Assembly (NCBI GenBank): GCA_919902775.1
Contig: CAKKRJ010000012.1
Coordinates: 5,674-69,673, forward strand
Source of the DNA: Burkholderiaceae bacterium
GTDB taxonomy: Bacteria > Pseudomonadota > Gammaproteobacteria > Burkholderiales > Burkholderiaceae_C
DNA: 64,000 bases
Direction: 5' to 3'
Shown here: positions 47,118 to 57,997 of the stretch, piece after piece
Layout of the letters: each line of letters starts with the position of its first letter
Position numbering within the stretch: the stretch's first letter is position 1
Program-made: the position numbers and the translations under genes
Notes under the pieces: model-generated
The model's input: only the letters and a program-made list of their open reading frames with translations
What the model was told of the DNA's origin: nothing
Databases searched by the model: none

Positions 47118-47960
47118 ATGAAATTCAAAGGTACCGAAAATTACGTCGCCACGCAGGACTTGATGCTGGCCGTGAACGCCGCAATCACCCTCAAACGGCC
47201 CCTGCTGGTGAAGGGCGAGCCGGGCACCGGCAAAACCATGCTGGCCGAAGAAGTGGCCCAGGCGCTGAGCCTGCCCTTGCTGCAGTGGCACATCAAATCC
47301 ACCACCAAGGCCCAGCAAGGCCTGTACGAATATGACGCGGTGAGCCGCCTGCGCGACAGTCAACTGGGGGACGAAAAGGTCAAGGACATCGAAAACTACA
47401 TCGTCAAAGGTGTGCTCTGGCAGGCTTTCACGTCTGAAACACCGGTGGCCATCCTGATCGATGAGATCGACAAGGCCGACATCGAGTTCCCGAACGACCT
47501 GCTGCGCGAAATCGACCGCATGGAGTTTTATTGCTACGAAACGCGCCAGCTGATCAAGGCCAAAACCCGCCCGCTGGTGTTCATCACCTCGAACAACGAA
47601 AAAGAGCTGCCCGACGCCTTTTTGCGCCGCTGCTTCTTCCACTACATCAAATTCCCCGAAGCGGACACCATGCGCCAGATCGTGGATGTGCACTTCCCCA
47701 CGCTCAAAAAAGACCTGTTGGCGCTGGCCCTCAAAACCTTTTATGACGTGCGCAACCTGCCCGGCCTGAAGAAAAAGCCGTCCACCAGCGAGCTGCTGGA
47801 CTGGCTCAAGCTGCTGGTGGCCGAAGATATTCCTTTGGAAGCGCTGCAAAGCGCCGACCAAAAAGTGTCAGTGCCGCCATTGGTCGGCGCCCTGCTCAAG
47901 AACGAGCAGGATGTGACTTTGTTTGAAAAACTGGTGTTCATGAACCAGCGCAACCGCTGA
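47118..47960 (+). CDS. MoxR-type AAA+ ATPase (CoxD-like)
   Basis: 280 residues. Walker A GEPGTGKTMLAEE, Walker B AILIDEIDK, and sensor 1 FITSNNEKELPDAFLRRC are intact. This MoxR-family chaperone-type ATPase is usually paired with a von Willebrand factor A protein for protein maturation or complex assembly; such a VWA gene lies three genes downstream. In carboxydotroph cox clusters the same pair (CoxD/CoxE) matures CO dehydrogenase, but here no such enzyme adjoins. Target unknown. Confidence 0.88.
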   Translation: MKFKGTENYVATQDLMLAVNAAITLKRPLLVKGEPGTGKTMLAEEVAQALSLPLLQWHIKSTTKAQQGLYEYDAVSRLRDSQLGDEKVKDIENYIVKGVLWQAFTSETPVAILIDEIDKADIEFPNDLLREIDRMEFYCYETRQLIKAKTRPLVFITSNNEKELPDAFLRRCFFHYIKFPEADTMRQIVDVHFPTLKKDLLALALKTFYDVRNLPGLKKKPSTSELLDWLKLLVAEDIPLEALQSADQKVSVPPLVGALLKNEQDVTLFEKLVFMNQRNR

Positions 47961-47971
47961 GTCACCGCCAC

Positions 47972-48196
47972 ATGTCCACACCGAATCCTTTGATCGAAGG
48001 TCTTTCAGACGCTATCGGCTTCGTCGGCGGTGCCCTGGCGGGCTACTGGGCGGGTCAACTGCTGGGCTGGAGTATTTTCAGCGCGGGCTACGACAACGCC
48101 AGCATCGGCGGCATCTTGCTGGTGGGCCTGGGGGGCGGTGGTGGGCTGCACCTGGCACGGTACTGGCGCAAACAAAAAGACCAGTCCCCAGAATAA
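47972..48196 (+). CDS. Small hypothetical membrane protein
   Basis: 74 residues, 11 bp after the moxR-like stop. Two glycine-rich hydrophobic stretches (about 14-32 and 44-58: GFVGGALAGYWAGQLLGW and GGILLVGLGGGGGLHL) are followed by a basic tail. No recognised family. Conserved placement with the ATPase suggests a co-transcribed membrane factor, but this is inference. Confidence 0.6.
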   Translation: MSTPNPLIEGLSDAIGFVGGALAGYWAGQLLGWSIFSAGYDNASIGGILLVGLGGGGGLHLARYWRKQKDQSPE

Positions 48197-48217
48197 ATTT
48201 AAAAAAGCGCTACCTCC

Positions 48218-48811
48218 ATGAGCTTTGTGAGCCCCATCACCCTGTCCGCACGTGGCATTGAACTGCGTCCCATGACGCTGCAAGACGAGCCCGGACTGCG
48301 CTCAGCCGCTGCCGATGGCGAACTCTGGAACATCCGGGTCACCTCGGTTCCTGAGCCAGAAAAAACACGGCAGTACATCGAAGACGCACTGGCCATGCGC
48401 GAGGCCGGGCACCGATTTCCCTTTGTGGTGATCGAGTCGGCCAGTGGGCGTGTGCTGGGCACCAGCAGCTACCACGACATCGTGCCCGCTGTCCAACGCG
48501 TGGAAATCGGCTGGACCTGGTATGCCAAAAGCGTTCAGCGAAGCCACGTCAACACCACCTGCAAATTGCTTTTGCTGACCCACGCTTTCGAGACCTTGGC
48601 TTGCCATGTGGTGGGCTGGCGCACCGACAATTTCAACTTCGCATCGCAAGCTGCGATTGAGCGCTTGGGTGCCAAGAAAGACGGCGTGATCCGCGGTCAC
48701 GCCCTGCGCCGCGACGGCACCATCCGCGACACCGTGATGTACAGCCTGCGCTCGGGCGAATGGCCAGAAGTCAAGGCGCAGCTGCTGCACTCCCTGGATA
48801 AACAACGCTAG
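48218..48811 (+). CDS. GNAT-family N-acetyltransferase (RimJ/RimL-like)
   Basis: 197 residues. Acceptor domain motifs: IELRPMTLQDEPGLRS and FPFVVIESASGRVLGTSSYHDI; the acetyl-CoA-binding region is NTTCKLLLLTHAFETL, followed by RTDNFNFASQAAIERLGAKKDGV. This matches RimJ/RimL-type enzymes that acetylate small molecules or protein termini. Substrate unknown. It lies between the small membrane gene and the VWA gene. Confidence 0.85.
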   Translation: MSFVSPITLSARGIELRPMTLQDEPGLRSAAADGELWNIRVTSVPEPEKTRQYIEDALAMREAGHRFPFVVIESASGRVLGTSSYHDIVPAVQRVEIGWTWYAKSVQRSHVNTTCKLLLLTHAFETLACHVVGWRTDNFNFASQAAIERLGAKKDGVIRGHALRRDGTIRDTVMYSLRSGEWPEVKAQLLHSLDKQR

Positions 48812-48834
48812 CCATCCTGGTCTGGGCCTGAACC

Positions 48835-50015
<1,181 letters not shown>

Positions 50016-50019
<4 letters not shown>

Positions 50020-51815
50020 GCCGCGCCACACGCCTGCAGACACTTCTGCTGGCCTGCGCGCTGTGGGGTCCGCTGGCCATGGCCAATGAAACCGCCGCAG
50101 AGACTGCACCCGAACCACTGGCTTTTGAGCTCAGCATCCAGGCCGATGACGAAGACATTGCCCACTGGATGGCACAACATCTGGAACTGCAGCGCTACAA
50201 AAACCTGTCGGACTTGGACGACCAGGAAATGGCCAAACTGCTGCGCGATGCCGATGTTCAAGCCCGCGACTTGCTGGCCACACTGGGGTACTTCAACCCC
50301 CAGCTGCGCTGGAAGCTGGGCACAGCGCCATCTGCCGCGTACCGACGCAGCGTGGATCTGGATGTCACGGCAGGACCGACCGCGCGCATCACACAAGTGC
50401 AGATCCAATGGCAAGGCGACATGGCGCAACGCCCAGAAACGACCCGACAACGCGAGCAGGTGATCGCCGACTGGGGCTTGCCCAAAGGACAGGATTTCAG
50501 CCAAGTCCAATGGCAACAGGCCAAGTCCAAAGCACTGCAACAAGTGCAGGCCGAGCGCTATCCTCAGGCCCGCATCGTGCACAGCCAAGCCCGTGTGGAT
50601 GCACCCAGCAACCAGGTTCAACTGTCTCTGACCATCGACTCTGGCCCCTTGGTCAAAATCGGCCCCCTGGTCATCACCGGCGCCGAGCGTTACAGCACCG
50701 AACAAGTCGAACGCCTGGCGCATTTGACCCCGGGTGACATTTACCAACAAAACGAGCTTTTGCTGGCCCAGCAACGCTTGGTGGTCAGTGGTTTTTACGA
50801 CGCCGTTTTCGTCTCACTGGATACCGAAGGCCCGGTCGACGCCATGCCCGTCAAGGTGGAATTGAAAGAAGCCCTGCGCCAGAAATGGGTGCTGGGTTTG
50901 GGCATTCGCAGCGACAGTGGGCCGCGCCTGACCGCCGAGTACACCCAGCACCGTGTGCCAGGCCTGGACTGGCGCGCCGTGACCAAACTGTCGGTCGATA
51001 AAAACTTGCAGACCTGGAGCCTGGACATGCTGGCCCCACCCGATGCCAATCTGTGGCGCTGGAACGGCTCATCCCAGCTGGAACACCAGCAGTTTGAGGG
51101 CTATGCAGTCAACAGCCAGCGCTGGCGCTATGGCCGCACCCAGCACGAAGAAAGAACAGACCGCTCGTATTACGCGCAATTCGATGCATCGAACAGCAGC
51201 GGCTCTTGGTCCGGCCAACGCGAAGCCATCAGCGGCAACTACGCCTGGACCTGGCGGCGCTTTGACAGCCTTCCCTTCCCCACGCAAGGCCTGGGCGGCA
51301 GCCTGGAGCTGGGCGCGGGCATGAGCCTGGGCGCGCAGCGCGAACCCTTCACGCGCTGGCTGGCGCGCGGCATGTTGTTGCAGCCCCTGGGGCGCGCATC
51401 GGGCCGCCTGGCTTTGCGTGCCGAAATGGGCAGCGTCATCAGCCGTGACACCACCGGCCTGCCCACCACCCAATTGTTTGTGGCGGGCGGCGACAACAGC
51501 GTACGCGGCTATGCCACCTCCAGCATTGGGGTGGTGCAGAGCAATGGTGCGGTTGCCGCAGGACGGTATCTGGCCACCGGCAGTGTCGAGTGGCAGCGCC
51601 CCATCCGCTGGAACCAGCAACGCACCGACTGGGAAACGGCGGTATTTGTCGATGCGGGTGCGGTGTCGGACGACCTGCAGCAGATGAAAGCCCAGATCGG
51701 CTATGGCGTGGGCGCCCGCTGGCGCAGCCCCATCGGCCCCTTGCGCATGGACTTGGCCTATGGCCAAGCCATCCAAAAACTGCGTTTGCACTTGAGTGTG
51801 GGCTTTGTCTTTTGA
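50016..51815 (+). CDS. tamA: TamA, BamA-family translocation/assembly module outer-membrane protein
   Basis: 599 residues from GTG 50016, overlapping the VWA stop; the track of the frame further upstream lies inside the VWA gene. A signal peptide (LLLACALWGPLAMANE) is followed by POTRA-like domains (to about 260) and a 16-strand beta-barrel ending with RLHLSVGFVF, whose terminal Phe is an outer-membrane signal. E. coli TamA is 577 residues. With TamB it moves phospholipids or helps insert outer-membrane proteins. tamB starts on its last base. Confidence 0.9.
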
Positions 51816-54800
51816 TGAACACGACCCCTCCAACACCCACCGCCCCACAGTCCCCGCCTGCACGCAAGGGCGGGCGACGCCTGTGGGTCTTTCTAACCAG
51901 CTGGGTGCTGGCCTTCGCTGGCCTGTGGTGGTGGACGGGCACAGCCGGCTCTTTGGGCAGCACCTTGCACGGCATCGCCTGGGTCCTGCCGGCGGGCCAA
52001 CGTCTGAAGACCACCGAAGTGCACGGCAGCTTGCGCCATGGTGGACAACTGGCCCACCTGCATTGGCAAAAAGCAGGCCTGCAAGTGCAGGCCCAGCACA
52101 TCACCCTGGAGTTGGACTGGTCACGTTTGTGGCAGCGCACGTTGCCGCTGACCCAACTGTCCATCGAACAGCTGCGCCTGGATGACGCAGGGCCTGCCAG
52201 CGATCCCCAGCCCCTGAGCGCATGGCAATGGCCTCTGCTGATCGATCTGCACTGGAAACTGGGCCACATCGCCATGGCAGGCGCCTCGGGCTTTGAGGCC
52301 ACCGGCCTGCAAGGGCACTACCATTTCAACGGCCTCCAACACAGCCTGAACACGCAACCGTTTGAGGTCTCGCAAGGCCGCTACACGCTGCAAGCCAAAC
52401 TGCAAGCGGCCACCCCCATGGCGCTGCAAGCCAGCTTGCAAGGGCAAGTTCAAATACCCGCAACGCTCCGCACCTCGGCCATGACGCTGGAGGCCAACGC
52501 TTCGGTGGACGGCACGCTCTCAGGCCCCGATGCCCGCCTGAACGCACAAGCGCAACTGCACCCCCAAAATGCGACGCATCTTGCCAAGCCCATGCAAATG
52601 ACGCTGCAGGCGCAAATCCATCCTTGGCAAAAACAAGCCGTGGACCATGCCAATGCCCAGTGGCAACAACTGAACCTGGCCGCCTTGTGGCCTGGTGCGC
52701 CACAGACCACGCTGACGGGTCAAGCCAGCATCACGCCCGATGGCCCCGCGTGGCGCGCTGTGGCCGAGCTGAACAACCAAAGCCCCGGCCCCTGGAACCA
52801 ACACGCCCTGCCCTTGAGCCAGCTGAACGTTCAGCTGAAAAACCAGGATGCGCAATGGCAAATCCAGCACCTCGATGCACGCGTTGCAGGAGGCCGTGTG
52901 CAGGGCGATGGCCAGCAAACCGCCGCCGGATGGACGGGACGCCTGAACATCGCAGGCGTTCAGGCCCGGCAATTGCACACCGCCCTGGCGGCTGCGACAT
53001 GGCAAGGTGACATCCAGGCAGAGACCAGCGCGACTTCAGCCGTGTCGTTTCTGGCCCATCTGAATGCCAGCCCCACCAGCGGCCAACGTCCTTCCAGTCT
53101 GCCGGCGGGCCAGCTGCACCTGCAAGGCCAATGGCAGGCACGCGGGTGGGACATTCAGTCGCTGGACCTTCAGCTGGCCGATGCCCATGTGCAAGGGCGG
53201 TTCACGGTCCAGCCCGAGAAACAAGCTGCGCAAGGACAACTCCAGTTGAGCTTGCCCGGCATGAAAGCACAAGTCGAAGGCTTGCTGGCCCCGCAACAAG
53301 GCCAAGGCCAGGCACACATCGACATGCACGATGCCGCGCTGAGCATGGCCTGGTTGCGTCGCTGGCCCGACTGGGCTGCACACCTGAAGCCCTGGCAAGC
53401 CGCTGGCACCGGTCAGCTCAAGGCACAGTGGCAAGGCGGCTATCAGCAAACCCAGACCACCGTGCAAATGAACGTGTCGCTGCCCCGCCTGAGCCAGCAC
53501 ACCCAAGCGGGCGAAGCCTGGCACATGCCGCAAGGCCAGATCACCCTGCAAGGCCAGCTCAGTGCCCTGCAGGCGCAGATCGAGACACGCCTGCAACGCG
53601 GGGCACAAAGCGTGCAAGTGCAAAGCCGCCTGAGCGCGGCCAGCACCAACCCACTCGCCGGTGAATGGCAAGGCCAAATCGACAGCGCGTCAGCCCAACT
53701 GAGCGCCCCCGGCCACGCCACGCCATGGCAAGCCCAATTGCAAAAAGCCGTGACCTGGCAGCTGTCGTCCAGCAGCACCGGCACCACCGCACGTTGGCAA
53801 GCCGGTCAGATCGGATGGCAAGGCCCTGTGCCCGGCCAGGCCCGCCTGCAGTGGGACGCAGGCCAATGGCAAACGCAGACGACCGCCCCGGCACGCACAC
53901 AAACGCCCCGTGCCGCAGCCCCCAGCACGCAAATGGCGTTCCAAATCGACGACTTGCCGCTGAGCTGGATCCCCGGTGGATTGACCTCCGAACTGCAAAG
54001 CGACTTGCTGCTCAAAGGCCATGTGAAGCTGGAACAAAACGAGGCGCTGCATCTGAGCGCCGTGCTGGAACGCAGTCGGGGTGACTTGCGCATCAACGCA
54101 GAAAACGCCCCTGGCCAGCGCTTGAATGCCGGTCTGCGCGAGGCCCGCATCCAACTGCAAATCGACGGCGAGGCGGTGCAAGCCCAGCTCCTGTGGCAAA
54201 GCGAACAAATGGGCCAGGCACAAGCCCAGCTGCAGACCCATTTGAGCCACACCGACGACGGTTGGACTTGGGCCGAACAAGCGCCCGTGTCGGGCTGGCT
54301 CAAAGCCCAGTTGCCGCGCGTGGGGACCTGGTCCTTGCTGGCACCGCCGGGCTGGCGCGTGCAGGGCACGTTGGACGCACGGCTGGAATTGTCCGGCACG
54401 CGCCAACAACCGCAGTGGCAAGGCCAGGTGCAGGCCGACAACCTGGCCGTGCGCTCAGCCGTGCAAGGCATCGAGTTCAGCCAGGGCCAATTGCGCGCAC
54501 GGGTGCACGGCCAGCAAATCACGCTGGAACAATTCAGCTTGCGCGGTGCGGGCGCGCAAGGCGGCGAGCTGCAAACCCAGGGCCAACTGACCTGGCTGCC
54601 CCCCACGGCCAACGCTCCAAACGCTTCGCCTTTGGGACAAGTCAACATGGCGCTGCAAATGCAGGCCAAGGCGCTGCGCGTGAGCAACCGGGCCGACCGC
54701 CGCCTGGCCATTTCTGGCCAGGTTCAGGCCCAGATGCAGCAAGGCCAATTGCAGCTGCGCGGTCAGGTGCAGGCCACCCAAGGCCTGTTCATCCTGCCCG

Positions 54801-55627
54801 AAGACAGCACACCCAAGTTGGGACAAGACGTGCTTGTGGTGGGCCCACACCAGACGCCCCACACGGCCATCACACCGGCGCAGCCACAGACCGCCTCGTG
54901 GATCGGCACGCCTGACGTGCAAGTCACGCTGGACCTGGGGCCCGACTTCCAGATCCAGGGCCTGGGCTTGAATTCACGCCTGGCAGGTCAAGTCCAGCTG
55001 GTGAGCAACGCCAACACCCAAGGTGTGCCGCGACTGAGTGGCGAAGTCCGCACAGAGGGCGGACGCTACAAAGCCTATGGTCAACAGCTGAAGATCGAAA
55101 CCGGCTTGCTGCGCTTCAACGGACCTTATGACAACCCACTGCTGGACATCCTGGCGATCCGCCCCAACCTCTCGCAGCGTGTGGGGGTGCAAATCAGTGG
55201 CACCGCCTTGAACCCCAAAGTGCGTCTGTACGCCGACCCCGACATGCCCGATGCCGACAAACTCGCCTGGCTGGTGCTGGGCCGCTCGGCTGCCGGTGGC
55301 GGTGCCGAATCAGCGGTGTTGCAACAGGCCGCACTGGCTTTGTTCAGCAGCAACGGCAAGACCTTGAGCGGCGAAATGGCCAACGCCCTGGGCCTGGATG
55401 AAATCTCACTGGCCAGTGGCAGCCGCAGCGACAGTACCGCCACAGGCGCTGCCGTCACGCTGGGCAAGCGCTTGTCCAAGGACTTTTACCTGGTCTACGA
55501 AACCAGCCTGCGCGGCACCTTCGGCAGCTTCTATGTGTTTTACGACCTCTCTCAACGCCTGACCTTGCGGGCACAAACAGGCCAAGACAATGCGCTGGAC
55601 TTGATCTATACAGTGCGCAAGGATTGA
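51815..55627 (+). CDS. tamB: TamB, translocation/assembly module (AsmA-like lipid bridge)
   Basis: 1270 residues, like E. coli TamB (1259). A single N-terminal transmembrane anchor (residues about 20-45) precedes a long beta-strand rich periplasmic body with very high Gln/Ala content. The C-terminal DUF490/TamB domain has GVPRLSGEVRTEGGRYKAYGQ, LAWLVLGR and a final FYVFYDLSQRLTLRAQ. It spans the periplasm and contacts TamA to carry phospholipids outwards. ATG overlaps the tamA stop by one base (TGATG). Q-richness is unusual but not exclusive. Confidence 0.92.
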   Translation: MNTTPPTPTAPQSPPARKGGRRLWVFLTSWVLAFAGLWWWTGTAGSLGSTLHGIAWVLPAGQRLKTTEVHGSLRHGGQLAHLHWQKAGLQVQAQHITLELDWSRLWQRTLPLTQLSIEQLRLDDAGPASDPQPLSAWQWPLLIDLHWKLGHIAMAGASGFEATGLQGHYHFNGLQHSLNTQPFEVSQGRYTLQAKLQAATPMALQASLQGQVQIPATLRTSAMTLEANASVDGTLSGPDARLNAQAQLHPQNATHLAKPMQMTLQAQIHPWQKQAVDHANAQWQQLNLAALWPGAPQTTLTGQASITPDGPAWRAVAELNNQSPGPWNQHALPLSQLNVQLKNQDAQWQIQHLDARVAGGRVQGDGQQTAAGWTGRLNIAGVQARQLHTALAAATWQGDIQAETSATSAVSFLAHLNASPTSGQRPSSLPAGQLHLQGQWQARGWDIQSLDLQLADAHVQGRFTVQPEKQAAQGQLQLSLPGMKAQVEGLLAPQQGQGQAHIDMHDAALSMAWLRRWPDWAAHLKPWQAAGTGQLKAQWQGGYQQTQTTVQMNVSLPRLSQHTQAGEAWHMPQGQITLQGQLSALQAQIETRLQRGAQSVQVQSRLSAASTNPLAGEWQGQIDSASAQLSAPGHATPWQAQLQKAVTWQLSSSSTGTTARWQAGQIGWQGPVPGQARLQWDAGQWQTQTTAPARTQTPRAAAPSTQMAFQIDDLPLSWIPGGLTSELQSDLLLKGHVKLEQNEALHLSAVLERSRGDLRINAENAPGQRLNAGLREARIQLQIDGEAVQAQLLWQSEQMGQAQAQLQTHLSHTDDGWTWAEQAPVSGWLKAQLPRVGTWSLLAPPGWRVQGTLDARLELSGTRQQPQWQGQVQADNLAVRSAVQGIEFSQGQLRARVHGQQITLEQFSLRGAGAQGGELQTQGQLTWLPPTANAPNASPLGQVNMALQMQAKALRVSNRADRRLAISGQVQAQMQQGQLQLRGQVQATQGLFILPEDSTPKLGQDVLVVGPHQTPHTAITPAQPQTASWIGTPDVQVTLDLGPDFQIQGLGLNSRLAGQVQLVSNANTQGVPRLSGEVRTEGGRYKAYGQQLKIETGLLRFNGPYDNPLLDILAIRPNLSQRVGVQISGTALNPKVRLYADPDMPDADKLAWLVLGRSAAGGGAESAVLQQAALALFSSNGKTLSGEMANALGLDEISLASGSRSDSTATGAAVTLGKRLSKDFYLVYETSLRGTFGSFYVFYDLSQRLTLRAQTGQDNALDLIYTVRKD

Positions 55628-55656
55628 GACGCAGAGGCTTGTAAAATCAACACACC

Positions 55657-55731
55657 GCCACCGTAGTTCAATGGATAGAACTCTCCCCTCCTAAGGGAGT
55701 GATACAGGTTCGATTCCTGTCGGGGGCACCA
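55657..55731 (+). tRNA. tRNA-Arg (CCT anticodon)
   Basis: 75 nt with encoded CCA. The anticodon stem CTCCC/GGGAG closes the loop CTCCTAA with anticodon CCT at 55690-55692. T stem ACAGG/CCTGT with loop TTCGATT; D loop with AGTTCAATGGA. The acceptor stem GCCACCG/CGGGGGC has one A-G mismatch at the fourth pair. It reads AGG codons. A terminator follows 6 bp later. Confidence 0.93.
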
Positions 55732-55736
55732 AGCCC

Positions 55737-55772
55737 AAGTCCGCACACGTTCAAAACGGCGCGGACTTTTTT
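55737..55772 (+). terminator. Rho-independent terminator after tRNA-Arg
   Basis: AAGTCCGC (55737-55744) pairs with GCGGACTT (55761-55768), an 8-bp stem with a 16-nt loop, followed by TTTT. It also lies at the very end of the convergent gene at 55771-56370. Confidence 0.7.
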
Positions 55773-56370
55773 ATTTCACCGGGCAACCCCGAGCCTCGAA
55801 TGCGGCTTTGGCGACATAGGCGGACCGCGGGTAGTACGCGCCCATGACCGGTTTCTCTTGGCCCTCTGCCTGAATGGCAAACATGCTTTCTTTGAAGTCG
55901 GGCTCGGCAATCATGTGTCGATGCAACAGCAATCCGCCTTGCGGGTTGTCAATGCCATCGCCACGGCCCCAGGCCAACCAATTGACCCCACACTCGATTT
56001 TGGCGTTGCTCGGGCGCAGTTCGGGAGTTGACATCGCGATGAGGTATTCGCCCTTCTCATTTCGCGCCGTTTGTTCGTCATAGACACATTGGTCAACGCT
56101 CGTATCAAAGAGCGAAAGGTTTTGGCAGAACGACCAGTAGCGCACCTGCCCCGCCTGCATGTGCTTATCGCCCTTCAAGGTTGCGGGGGTCGTGGGTGCC
56201 CTGCCTTGAATGGTCAGTACCTCGCCGTAACGATTGGCTTTGCTGACCCGGTCGATTTCCTCCACCGACGGGTAATACGTTTGAATCACCGTTGATTTGA
56301 GGTACCAGCCGCTGGCGGCCAGTAACGCCACGAAGGCGAGGGAAAATTTGACCAATTTCTTGATCTTCAT
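55771..56370 (-). CDS. Unknown exported protein
   Basis: 199 residues with an N-terminal hydrophobic segment (LVKFSLAFVALLAASGWYL, residues 6-24) that acts as a signal anchor. The rest is soluble with conserved-looking YWSFCQN, ECGVNWLAWGRGDG and LLLHRHM segments and four Cys residues that could form disulfides. I recognise no named family. It is the last gene of the minus set with the aldehyde dehydrogenase, aldolase and hydroxylase, 111 bp after the dehydrogenase. A role in that pathway is suggested only by position. Confidence 0.6.
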   Translation of the reverse strand: MKIKKLVKFSLAFVALLAASGWYLKSTVIQTYYPSVEEIDRVSKANRYGEVLTIQGRAPTTPATLKGDKHMQAGQVRYWSFCQNLSLFDTSVDQCVYDEQTARNEKGEYLIAMSTPELRPSNAKIECGVNWLAWGRGDGIDNPQGGLLLHRHMIAEPDFKESMFAIQAEGQEKPVMGAYYPRSAYVAKAAFEARGCPVK

Positions 56371-56481
56371 GGTTTTCTTCAGAAAATGATTTCACCCCGA
56401 CCTGGATGGCCCCGCGCCCCCGACGCATCAAATTCGGCACGGTGACCGCGTGGGTGCCCGACATTCCGCGCTGGTCAGGCC

Positions 56482-57963
56482 TCAATCTTTTGCAAACAAA
56501 TTCTTGATCAATTGCGGAATTGCAAATTGCAGTTTTTTAGCTGTACTCGCGTAGGCGACTTCGTGGATCAATTTTTGTGTTCCTTCACCATAGGGTGGTC
56601 GGACCCAGTCAACAACGCCCCCCGCTTCCCGCACAAAATAGCCACGCGGGTTGGAGAACTCTCGGAATCCTTCTTCGCCGTGGTGGCGCCCCATGCCGCT
56701 GCCACCGCTGCCACCAAAGCCCATCGACGGCATGGCCGCTTGTGCCGCAATGGTGTTGATGGCCACCCCTCCGGAATGGGTGTTTTGCGTCACCTCATCG
56801 ATGAACTGGCGGTTCTTTGAGAAAACATAGAGTCCCAGGGGCCGATCACCCGCATTGATCTGTCGGATCGCATCTTGGGTGTCTTGGTAGGTCTTGATGG
56901 GCAGAAGTGGACCGAATATCTCTTCGCGCATCACGGCACAGTCATCCGAAGGATTGACGATCAGATAAAACGGCATATGCCGGTCACCGGGAAGCAAGTC
57001 ATCGCCAATCTGGATGACCTCTGCGCCCGAATCGCGAGCGTCCTGCACAAGCTGGTTCAGCCGCGCCATGTGGCGATCACTGACGATGCCGCAGCTGTGT
57101 TGCGCGCCATGGTTCTTGCCAAAGTGGGCGTTCATGTAGGCAGCCAAAGCCTGTGTAAACGCCAGCAAGCTCGTTTCTGGAACCAGGCAGTAATCGACAC
57201 TGACGCACATTTGCCCGCGTTTGATGGCTTTGATGCCGGCGACAGTCTCAATGGTGAGCGCGTCCAAAGCAGCCTCTGCGTCAATCACGGTGGGGCACTT
57301 TCCACCCAACTCCAAAGTGACGGGCACCAAATTGGCGGCTGCCGCTTTCATGACCTCACGGCCAACGGTGCCACTGCCTGTGTAGATCAGATGGTCCCAA
57401 GACAGGGTGGGGAAGTGCTTGGCCAACTCAATGTCACCGTTGACCACCGCCACTTCATTTTCATCAAACGTCTCGGCAACCATGTCCTGTAAAACACGCC
57501 CGCAGGCTGGCGATAGATCTGACGGTTTGATGATCACGCGGTTGCCTGCACCCAGCGCATCCAGCGTAGGACCGAGCCCGATATCAAAAGGGAAATTCCA
57601 AGACACCATGTTGCCTACCACGCCTTTGGGCTGGTACTGCACATAGGCTTTGGATTTCCCCAAGATCACCGGATTCACAGTTTTCGGAATCGGCTTCATC
57701 CATTTGGCGATGTTGTGGATGTTGAACTCGGCTCGGTCGACCATCCCCAGAATCTCAATCAGGTCGCCCAACTCGCGCGAATGCCCGCCAAAGTCAGCAT
57801 CGAGAGCCGCCAGAATGGCCTCACGGTGTTTGCGCAGCATGACGGGAATGCGGCGCATCCGGTCGATGCGGACATCGGCACTCGGATTGGGTGCATTCAG
57901 ATAGGCAGTCTTTTGCAGGGCAAAAATACGTGCAAGCCGTTGCTGGGCAGTTTCTACGGTCAT
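56482..57963 (-). CDS. Aldehyde dehydrogenase, coniferyl-aldehyde dehydrogenase type
   Basis: 493 residues from ATG 57963, with GAGG 8 bp upstream; the frame continues to 58056 without support. ALDH motifs: PKGVVGNMVSWNFPF, the Glu in VTLELGGKCP, the catalytic Cys in GQMCVSVDYC, and EEIFGPLLPI near the C-terminus. The N-terminal QKTAYLNAPNPSADVRIDRMRR and IRQINAGDRPLG resemble CalB-type coniferyl aldehyde dehydrogenase. It would oxidise an aldehyde to an acid with NAD(P). The 34-bp gap to the aldolase gene shows co-transcription. Confidence 0.88.
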   Translation of the reverse strand: MTVETAQQRLARIFALQKTAYLNAPNPSADVRIDRMRRIPVMLRKHREAILAALDADFGGHSRELGDLIEILGMVDRAEFNIHNIAKWMKPIPKTVNPVILGKSKAYVQYQPKGVVGNMVSWNFPFDIGLGPTLDALGAGNRVIIKPSDLSPACGRVLQDMVAETFDENEVAVVNGDIELAKHFPTLSWDHLIYTGSGTVGREVMKAAAANLVPVTLELGGKCPTVIDAEAALDALTIETVAGIKAIKRGQMCVSVDYCLVPETSLLAFTQALAAYMNAHFGKNHGAQHSCGIVSDRHMARLNQLVQDARDSGAEVIQIGDDLLPGDRHMPFYLIVNPSDDCAVMREEIFGPLLPIKTYQDTQDAIRQINAGDRPLGLYVFSKNRQFIDEVTQNTHSGGVAINTIAAQAAMPSMGFGGSGGSGMGRHHGEEGFREFSNPRGYFVREAGGVVDWVRPPYGEGTQKLIHEVAYASTAKKLQFAIPQLIKNLFAKD

Positions 57964-57997
57964 GGATACGCCTCGATTTGAGATTTGATATGAGATG

